Positions 6,608 through 10,810 of a stretch of 10,810 nt of DNA are shown piece by piece (position 1 is the stretch's first letter; each line of letters begins with the position of its first letter). The translations under genes were made by a program, and so were the position numbers. The DNA is from Actinomycetes bacterium (GTDB lineage: Bacteria > Actinomycetota > Acidimicrobiia > Acidimicrobiales > RAAP-2). The notes below the pieces were generated by a model that saw nothing but the letters and a program-made list of their open reading frames with translations, was not told the DNA's origin and did not search any database. The stretch spans positions 1 to 10,810 of the forward strand of contig JAJYMD010000444.1 in NCBI GenBank assembly GCA_021787255.1, in the 5' to 3' direction.

Positions 6608-7468
6608 CTAAGACGGCGCGAGCGTCACCGTGTAGGGGCCCGAGATCCCGCTCGGAAGCACGACCGGCACGCCGTCGATCGACAATTTCGCGGCTCTCGG
6701 GGCGCCGAGGAGGATCGTCGCGCGGCCGGCGAGGGAGAGCGAGGAGGACGCGCCGGGCGTGAAGGTTTGCGCCAGCACCGTCGTGCCCGTGGAGGACGTC
6801 ACGCTCATCCAGCAGTCGGCTGTCGTGGCGCCGACGGTGAGCTCGTACCTCGAAGCGGAGGGCGCGTAGGTGGCAGACGAGCTCGTCGAGCTCACGGCGG
6901 TGTACTGCGCAGGGACCCTGGTGGTGGTCGGCGGGCTCGAGCCCGCAGTCGCGTGGGCGTGGGTAGGGCTCCGAGAGGGGGTGCGAGCGTGAGCTGGCGA
7001 GGACGAGGAGCCCGCGTGCGCCGACCGGTGCGTCGGGTGGCGGGTGCGCACGACGACGTACGCCGCTCCGCCGACTGCGAGGACCACCACCACGGCAGCG
7101 AGGGAAGCCCCCAAGCGGCGGGCCGGACGTTCCATCACCGAGAGCGAATGGTCTCTTCGACCCCGCGCCTCGCCGGCCGCGGCGGTGCTGCGCCGGCGGG
7201 CGTCATCGGTGCCCGGCTCCTCGAGGCCGTCGTGCGCCCACGCGACCGGTCGATCACCGGACGACGGCATAGGTGCGTCTGCGCCCGGGGCTGCCCGCGG
7301 CCCGACCCGGCGCTCCCCGCCGGCCACCTGGCCCAGCACGTCCAGCGCCTGGCGGTACCCCTTGACCGACTGCGCTTCCCTGCCTCCCCGCCTGTGGACG
7401 GCGACAGCCACGGCGACGACGAGCACGACGCACACGCCGAGCGCGACCGCGACCTCCACGTCCTCCAT
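6608..7468 (-). CDS. Two-TM membrane protein with C-terminal RodZ-type (DUF4115-like) domain
   Basis: A 286-residue protein read from ATG 7468. TM1 is at about 6–24 (VAVALGVCVVLVVAVAVAV), followed by a charged region with a small possible motif SVKGYRQALDVLGQV (34–48). TM2 is at about 119–140. A low-complexity Ser/Thr/His/Pro linker (about 143–185) leads to a strand-rich domain at 188–286 with LTVGATTADCWMSV, an ATILLG strand, AKLSIDGVPVVL and a final YTVTLAP. That pattern (an 'a.DCWv.V' strand, a 'G..l.lG.p.a..l.idG.pv.l' end) is that of DUF4115, the outer domain of the cell-shape protein RodZ. RodZ has one TM and an N-terminal cytoplasmic HTH; no HTH is seen here. Function is unknown; an envelope or cell-shape role is conceivable. 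The start is uncertain: only a weak GGATCC site precedes ATG 7468, and GTG codons lie just inside. Confidence 0.78.
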   Translation of the reverse strand: MEDVEVAVALGVCVVLVVAVAVAVHRRGGREAQSVKGYRQALDVLGQVAGGERRVGPRAAPGADAPMPSSGDRPVAWAHDGLEEPGTDDARRRSTAAAGEARGRRDHSLSVMERPARRLGASLAAVVVVLAVGGAAYVVVRTRHPTHRSAHAGSSSSPAHARTPSRSPTHAHATAGSSPPTTTRVPAQYTAVSSTSSSATYAPSASRYELTVGATTADCWMSVTSSTGTTVLAQTFTPGASSSLSLAGRATILLGAPRAAKLSIDGVPVVLPSGISGPYTVTLAPS

Positions 7469-7613
7469 ATAACAGGATCCGCGGAGCCCACGCGAAGGCG
7501 GGTGCACGCGAACCCGGCGCACTTCACGTGCACCGGACAAGGATCCGCTGAATCCCGCGTTGCTGTAGCCTCTGATTGCAATCCAGCTGGAACAGCGGTA
7601 CGTGCTGCGAGCA
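7469..7613. promoter_or_regulatory. Divergent intergenic region with inverted repeat
   Basis: This lies between the minus-strand membrane protein gene and the repeat array before the tetR gene. It holds an inverted repeat, GGTGCACG (7501–7508) with CGTGCACC (7527–7534) and an 18-base spacer, and a direct repeat AGGATCCGC (7474–7482 and 7540–7548). A weak rightward promoter may be TTGCAA (7576–7581), 17 bases, TACGTG (7599–7604), which would start transcription right at the edge of the 17-bp array. The repeats are seen; the promoter is a guess. Confidence 0.4.
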
Positions 7614-7731
7614 GGTCCTTGCGAAGCACCGGTCCGTGGGAGGAAGACGTCTTTGCGAAGAAGAGGTCTTTGCCGAGGACCGGTATTTCGAGGTCGTGGT
7701 CTTTGCCAAGGACCGGTCTTTGCCGAGAACA
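7614..7731. repeat. Array of seven contiguous 17-bp imperfect palindromes before the tetR gene
   Basis: Units start at 7614, 7631, 7648, 7665, 7682 (16 bp), 7698 and 7715, with no spacer. The best are GGTCTTTGCCGAGGACC (7665), GGTCTTTGCCAAGGACC (7698) and GGTCCTTGCGAAGCACC (7614). Units 2 and 5 are poor, the others good. The good units have two-fold symmetry, approximately GGTCYTTGSSRAGGACC with the ends GGTC/GACC paired, as in binding sites for dimeric repressors. The array ends one base before the tetR ribosome binding site (AGGAAAG, 7733–7739). It may be an autoregulatory operator cluster; alternatively it is a minisatellite expanded by slippage. Confidence 0.8.
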
Positions 7732-7743
7732 AAGGAAAGAGCG

Positions 7744-8340
7744 ATGACGGCCATCGGGATCGAGAAGATCGACGGAAGGCGGGCGCGGAGCCTCAGGACG
7801 CGCGACGCGATCGTGGGCGCGTTGCTCGACCTCGTGGCAGCCGGCGACCTCGCTCCGACCGCGCAGCGGATCGCCGATCGCGCGAGCGTGTCGGTGCGGT
7901 CGCTGTACCAGCACTTCGCCGATGTCGAGGGCCTGTACGCCGAAGCCGCCGAACGGACCTACGAGTGGGCGCGCCAGACGGAAAAGGACGTGGATCCCTC
8001 GCTTCCGGTGCTCTCCCGTGTCGACGAGTTCGTCGAGAGCCGGGCGCGGGCGCTCGAATCACTCCTGTCGTTCCACCGCGCAGTTCGAGTCGTCGAGCCG
8101 ACCTCGGACCGGGTGCGGAGGTACCGACGGGCGATGGACAAGTGGGAGAAAGACCGCGTCGCGAGCGTCTTTGCACCCGAGCTGAAGGCGATGGACTCGG
8201 CTCGCCGTGCGGTCGCGCTCGCGGGCATCGACGTCCTCGCCAGCGCGGACTCCTGGGACCACTTGCGGCGCAACGGCCAGTCGGTCCGCTCCGCCCGCCA
8301 GACGGTCCGGGCCGGGATCCTCGGGCTGCTCGGCGCCTGA
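7744..8340 (+). CDS. TetR-family transcriptional regulator
   Basis: A 198-residue protein. The N-terminal DNA-binding domain covers about 16–65: LRTRDAIVGALLDLVAAGD, then the helix-turn-helix PTAQRIADRASVSVRSLYQHF with the recognition helix SVRSLYQHF near residues 50–58, and VEGLY after it. This is the standard TetR_N arrangement, in an actinobacterial subtype. The rest (66–198) is helical and diverged, as usual for the ligand-binding and dimerisation domain; no ligand can be inferred. The start ATG 7744 has AGGAAAG five bases upstream and gives the usual length (about 190–200). The frame is open through the 17-bp array, but an N-terminal extension there would be repeat translation and is unlikely. 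Its targets are unknown; the palindromic array directly upstream is the best candidate, together with the divergent membrane protein gene. Confidence 0.92.
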   Translation: MTAIGIEKIDGRRARSLRTRDAIVGALLDLVAAGDLAPTAQRIADRASVSVRSLYQHFADVEGLYAEAAERTYEWARQTEKDVDPSLPVLSRVDEFVESRARALESLLSFHRAVRVVEPTSDRVRRYRRAMDKWEKDRVASVFAPELKAMDSARRAVALAGIDVLASADSWDHLRRNGQSVRSARQTVRAGILGLLGA

Positions 8341-8363
8341 TCGGCCCTGGCACCCAGCACCGC

Positions 8364-8397
8364 GGCTCAGGTCCGTAGTCGGCTCAGGTCCGCAGTC
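8364..8397. repeat. 17-bp tandem duplication across the end of the epimerase gene
   Basis: GGCTCAGGTCCGTAGTC (8364–8380) is followed directly by GGCTCAGGTCCGCAGTC (8381–8397), one mismatch in 17. The second copy includes the stop of the minus-strand epimerase gene and its last codons; the first lies in the 43-base gap towards the tetR stop. The copy is not in phase with the codons (17 is not a multiple of 3). Confidence 0.85.
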
Positions 8398-8932
8398 CGG
8401 CCCGAGGCCGAAGCTCGGCTGGGATCTCGGCGCGACGAGGGTTCGCGCGGTCCCGCGCCGACAGCACAGGATCGGCAAGCCCCCAGTCGGCGCCCACCTC
8501 CGGATCGTCCCATGAAAGGCCCAGCTCGTCGGCGGGGTTGTAGTAGCTGTCGACGAGGTACCAGAGCAGCACGTCACTCATGGCCGCGAACCCGTGCGCC
8601 ACGCCTGGCGGGATGAACAGCCCACGGTCCTCTTCCCCGCGCAGCTCGATCGTCTCGGTGACCCCGTCGGTCGCCGACCCCTCGCGCAGGTCGTGCAGCA
8701 CGACGCGCGCCCGGCCTCGAAGGACGTACCAGTAATCGGCCTGGTGCAGATGGTAGTGAAGGCCGACGACGGCGCCGGCCTGCTTCTCGGAGCGGTTGGC
8801 CTGCACCATCTCACGTCCGAGCGGGAGCCACTGACGTCGGTACGTCTCGACGAACTTCCCCCTCTCGTCGCCGTGGACGTCGGGGACGACCACGACGACG
8901 TCTTCGATCGAGCACGAAAGGAACGTCGGCAC
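8384..8932 (-). CDS. dTDP-4-dehydrorhamnose 3,5-epimerase family protein (RmlC-like cupin), atypical active site
   Basis: A 182-residue cupin protein, the usual RmlC length. Family marks in order: HGDERGKFVETYR (20–32), VGLHYH (56–61, with His59 as the likely catalytic His), the strand VLHDLREGS (78–86), IPPGVAHGF (107–115), YLVDSYYNP (125–133) and LSWDDPEVGADWGL (139–152). RmlC converts dTDP-4-keto-6-deoxyglucose to dTDP-4-keto-rhamnose for envelope sugars. However, the usual 'LRGLHYQ' Arg is Val here, and the usual active-site Lys of 'KLVRV' falls at DYWYVLRG (66–73), where no Lys is present; Tyr125 is kept. It may act on another sugar nucleotide or have another activity. The GTG at 8932 gives a normal N-terminus; no clear Shine-Dalgarno precedes it. 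No other dTDP-rhamnose genes are in the window. Confidence 0.85.
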   Translation of the reverse strand: MPTFLSCSIEDVVVVVPDVHGDERGKFVETYRRQWLPLGREMVQANRSEKQAGAVVGLHYHLHQADYWYVLRGRARVVLHDLREGSATDGVTETIELRGEEDRGLFIPPGVAHGFAAMSDVLLWYLVDSYYNPADELGLSWDDPEVGADWGLADPVLSARDRANPRRAEIPAELRPRAGLRT

Positions 8933-8974
8933 GGCCGAACAGTAGCGGTCCCGTCCCACCTCCCGGCAAGGCCA

Positions 8975-9066
8975 CGCCGAGGCCGCGCTGGGGCGGCGGC
9001 CAAGGCCGCCCTGGGGCCGTGGCCAAGGCCGTGCTGAGGCCGTGGCCAAGGCCGTGCTCAGGGCCG
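8975..9066. repeat. Four 23-bp tandem repeats between mutY and the epimerase gene
   Basis: Units start at 8975, 8998, 9021 and 9044. The last three begin GGCCAAGGCC, an interrupted palindrome, followed by a variable GCCCTGGGGCCGT or GTGCTGAGGCCGT. The first unit is more diverged, and a partial GGCAAGGCC precedes it at 8965. The array ends at the mutY stop and fills much of the 135-base gap before the epimerase gene. It could form hairpins in the transcript. Confidence 0.8.
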
Positions 9067-9067
9067 G

Positions 9068-9982
9068 TCAGGAGAGCACGAGGAACCCGTCTCGAAAGCA
9101 TGCGATCCCCTCGTCGACGAGCGCGCGGGCGATGCGCAGCGCGCGCGGCCCTTGGTCGGGCCACCCTGCTGCGCTCGCCACCTCGCTCGAGGCGACCGGT
9201 CCCGCACGCAACGCCTGGACGAGCTTTCCGCGGCCTTCCCGGTCCGATCCTGCGAACGTCCCCTGCCGCCGGCGCCCGGGCTCGGCGGGGTCGGGGGCCC
9301 CTGCCCTGCCGCCTGCGCCGGCCCACCGGCAGCGCGCGACCAACGGGCAGGTCCCGCAACGAGGCCGACGCGCAGTGCAGCAGCGTGCCCCGAGATCGAG
9401 CATCGCCTGGTTGAACCGCCACGCGTCGCTCGCCGGCACGAGCCGGTCCGCCATCCGCTGGGCCTCCTTCCCGCCGATCGGCCGCCCGGCGATCGCGCGG
9501 GCGAGCACCCTCGAGACGTTCGTGTCCACCACGCCGATCGGGGCGCCATGGGCGAAGGCCAGAACGGCGCGCGCGGTGGAAGGGCCGACGCCGGGGAGCG
9601 CCAGCAGAGCGCCGAGCTCGCCAGGCACCCGGCCTCCGTGACGCTCGACGAGCGTGACTGCCGTCCGGTGGAGGTTCAGCGCACGGCGGTTGTAGCCGAG
9701 ACCAGCCCACGCCCGCACCACCTCGCCGACGCCGGCGGCAGCACACACCTCGGGCGTCGGGAAGCGGGCGACGAAGCGGCGGAACGGCTCCACGACCCGA
9801 GCCGCCTGGGTCTGCTGGAGCATCACCTCGCTCACGAGGACGAGCCACGGGTCCCTGGTGGCTCGCCACCGAAGGTCTCGCCACAGGTCGGCCGCGGCGT
9901 CGAGGAGCGCGCGGCGAACCGCCTCGAGCTCACGATCATCGAGACCGGCGCGCCTCGCGCGGGCTCCGTTCGTCGGCTCCAC
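9068..9982 (-). CDS. mutY: A/G-specific adenine glycosylase MutY
   Basis: A 304-residue DNA repair enzyme that removes adenine mispaired with 8-oxoguanine. Visible marks: DPWLVLVSEVMLQQTQAARV (44–63) with the catalytic Glu52, the helix-hairpin-helix LLALPGVGPSTARAVLAFA (126–144), Asp153 in VVDTNVSRVL (the second catalytic residue), FNQAMLDLGARCC (190–202), and the [4Fe-4S] loop Cys202-x6-Cys209-x2-Cys212-x5-Cys218. No NUDIX/MutT-like domain, which in many MutYs recognises 8-oxoG, follows; instead a short winged-helix-like tail (about 248–304, LVQALRAGPVASSEVASAAG) is present, as in actinobacterial MutYs of about 300 residues. GTG 9982 is supported by AGGAAGGA just upstream. The MaoC-like gene ends 12 bases before, so both are probably one operon. 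Confidence 0.95.
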   Translation of the reverse strand: MEPTNGARARRAGLDDRELEAVRRALLDAAADLWRDLRWRATRDPWLVLVSEVMLQQTQAARVVEPFRRFVARFPTPEVCAAAGVGEVVRAWAGLGYNRRALNLHRTAVTLVERHGGRVPGELGALLALPGVGPSTARAVLAFAHGAPIGVVDTNVSRVLARAIAGRPIGGKEAQRMADRLVPASDAWRFNQAMLDLGARCCTARRPRCGTCPLVARCRWAGAGGRAGAPDPAEPGRRRQGTFAGSDREGRGKLVQALRAGPVASSEVASAAGWPDQGPRALRIARALVDEGIACFRDGFLVLS

Positions 9983-9985
9983 GCG

Positions 9986-9993
9986 TCCTTCCT
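9986..9993 (-). promoter_or_regulatory. Ribosome binding site for mutY
   Basis: On the minus strand AGGAAGGA precedes GTG 9982 by three bases (six from the first AGGA core). It lies within the 12-base gap after the MaoC-like gene, which fixes the GTG as start. Confidence 0.7.
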
Positions 9994-9994
9994 G

Positions 9995-10507
9995 TCAGCT
10001 CCACGCGTGGTCTTCGCGAGGTCGGCGCCGCGCGGGGAGCGCCGCTCGCTTCCAGACCATCACCTTGCGGCGAAACGAGCACACCTCTTCGCCCCGCTGG
10101 TTGAACGCCTTGGTCTCGACGGTGACGATCCCGCGGTCGTCCTTGGTCCTCGACGCGACCGCGTCGAGGACCCTCGTCTCTGCATAGATCGTGTCTCCGT
10201 GGAACGTCGGGTTCCGATGCACGAGCGACTCCACTTCGAGGTTGGCGATCGCCGAGCCGCTCACGTCGGGGACGCTCATGCCCAGCGCGAGCGAGTACAC
10301 GAGGTTGCCCACGACGACGTTGCGGCCGTGGACGGTGTCGTGCTCGGCGAACCAGGCGTCCGTGTGGAGCGGATGGTGGTTCATCGTGATCATGCAGAAG
10401 AGGTGGTCGTCGTACTCGGTGACGGTCTTGCCCGGCCAGTGCCGGTAGACGTCACCGACGACGAAGTCCTCGAAGCATCGGCCGAAGGGCCGTTCGTGGA
10501 TGGTCAT
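9995..10507 (-). CDS. MaoC-like hydratase/dehydratase
   Basis: A 170-residue hot-dog fold protein. It begins RPFGRCFEDFVVGDVYRHW, typical for the MaoC N-terminus, then KTVTEYDDHLFCMITMNHHPLHTD (27–50). In (R)-specific enoyl-CoA hydratases the motif is GDxNPLHxD with Asp and His as catalytic pair; here His48 is kept but the Asp position is Asn43 (TMNHHPLH). The same replacement is, from memory, usual in the mesaconyl-CoA/beta-methylmalyl-CoA dehydratase-like subgroup. GRNVVVGNLVYSLALGMSV and YAETRVLDA are further family strands. The likely role is hydration or dehydration of an acyl-CoA in the cytoplasm, substrate unknown. It is followed by mutY at 12 bases; this pairing has no obvious functional link. 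Start ATG 10507 has no strong Shine-Dalgarno. Confidence 0.88.
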   Translation of the reverse strand: MTIHERPFGRCFEDFVVGDVYRHWPGKTVTEYDDHLFCMITMNHHPLHTDAWFAEHDTVHGRNVVVGNLVYSLALGMSVPDVSGSAIANLEVESLVHRNPTFHGDTIYAETRVLDAVASRTKDDRGIVTVETKAFNQRGEEVCSFRRKVMVWKRAALPARRRPREDHAWS

Positions 10508-10578
10508 GGCACGGGTGTAGCCCGCCGCCGGGCTCGGGTCCAGCCTGCTCCTTCCGATCCTTCCGACGCAGCGTGCGG

Positions 10579-10810
10579 CTACCCGACGGCGGGCGGCAGC
10601 GGTCGGGTCGTGAACCCGAGGTCTGCGCCGGGGAGCGCCTCACCGTCGATGGTGAGGCGCCAGGTGTAGCGGGCGCCGGGCGGAAGCGGGATCGGCCCCA
10701 TGTTCACCGCGAGCGCGACGTCGATCGGCGACCCCGCGGGCAGGCCTGGCGGCTGGCTCACGGTGAACTCCCCGCGTACCTCCACGGGCTGGGAGCCCTC
10801 CTGAGTCTGC
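10579..10810 (-). CDS. Hypothetical protein, C-terminal part (DUF6941-like?)
   Basis: The minus-strand frame is open to the window edge, so the start lies outside; about 77 residues are visible. The pattern is FTVSQPPGLPAGSPIDVALAV, NMGPIPLPPGARYTWRLTIDG and GFTTRPLPPAVG. It reads as a beta-sandwich end, with the 'lPPG.Y.W.l.iDGe' motif common in a family of small actinobacterial proteins of unknown function; I believe this is the DUF6941 group but cannot confirm it. A GTG at 10785 is an internal codon rather than a start, because the upstream codons continue the same strand pattern. It ends 71 bases before the MaoC-like gene, on the same strand. No function is proposed. Confidence 0.65.
   Translation of the reverse strand, partial: QTQEGSQPVEVRGEFTVSQPPGLPAGSPIDVALAVNMGPIPLPPGARYTWRLTIDGEALPGADLGFTTRPLPPAVG

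Noticed and set aside
7614..7731. CRISPR array
   Set aside because: The units are contiguous, 17 bp long and without spacers; no cas gene nearby.
7469..7732. N-terminal extension of the minus-strand membrane protein through the array
   Set aside because: The added residues are repeat translation; the TM segment follows ATG 7468 directly.
7576..7743. N-terminal extension of the TetR protein through the repeat array
   Set aside because: Repeat-derived residues, no family match, and a good ribosome binding site before ATG 7744.
9152..10669. Plus-strand open frame of 505 codons over mutY and the MaoC-like gene
   Set aside because: The minus-strand genes carry clear catalytic motifs; this frame shows none and spans three genes.

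Overview
The window is about 70% G+C or more, has dense genes, 1–4 base stop/start overlaps, frequent GTG starts and many long shadow frames. The protein set suggests an actinobacterium: a split B12-dependent acyl-CoA mutase, a short MutY without a NUDIX domain, a TetR regulator, and a MaoC-like protein next to mutY. The order Acidimicrobiia is my best guess, from general resemblance only. No rRNA, tRNA, transposase, integrase or CRISPR array was seen, and no gap without a gene exceeds 300 bases.

Layout. (1) 1–638, plus strand: the 3' end of the catalytic subunit of a methylmalonyl-CoA-mutase-type enzyme, overlapping a complete small B12-binding subunit. (2) 639–818: a gap with degenerate 14-bp tandem repeats, a possible -10 and a good ribosome binding site. 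(3) 819–6567, plus strand: three overlapping genes for large prepilin-like proteins. The first joins a prepilin N-terminus to nine Cys-paired repeats that look like beta-propeller blades, flanked by two Cna-B/transthyretin-like modules. The second is a PilW/GspJ-like prepilin. The third is a 705-residue PilX/GspK-like protein that lacks Glu5 of the pilin helix. Order and features match the minor-pilin tip modules I-J-K (type II secretion) and V-W-X (type IV pili), so this operon probably encodes the tip of an envelope-spanning filament, with an adhesive or sensing head on the first subunit. (4) 6608–7468, minus strand: a membrane protein with two TM segments and a RodZ-type DUF4115-like outer domain. 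(5) 7469–7743: a divergent control region with seven contiguous 17-bp imperfect palindromes directly before (6) a TetR-family regulator at 7744–8340, plus strand. (7) 8384–10810, minus strand: the C-terminus of an unknown protein, a MaoC-like hydratase/dehydratase, mutY (12-base gap, probably one operon), a 23-bp tandem repeat array, and an RmlC-like epimerase with an altered active site.

The most interesting points are the prepilin carrying its own propeller-like head, the palindromic 17-mer array before the tetR gene, and a strong preference for the Thr codon ACA confined to the pilin operon. Short tandem repeats of 14, 17, 17 and 23 bp sit in four of the intergenic gaps; the arrays do not share a sequence.
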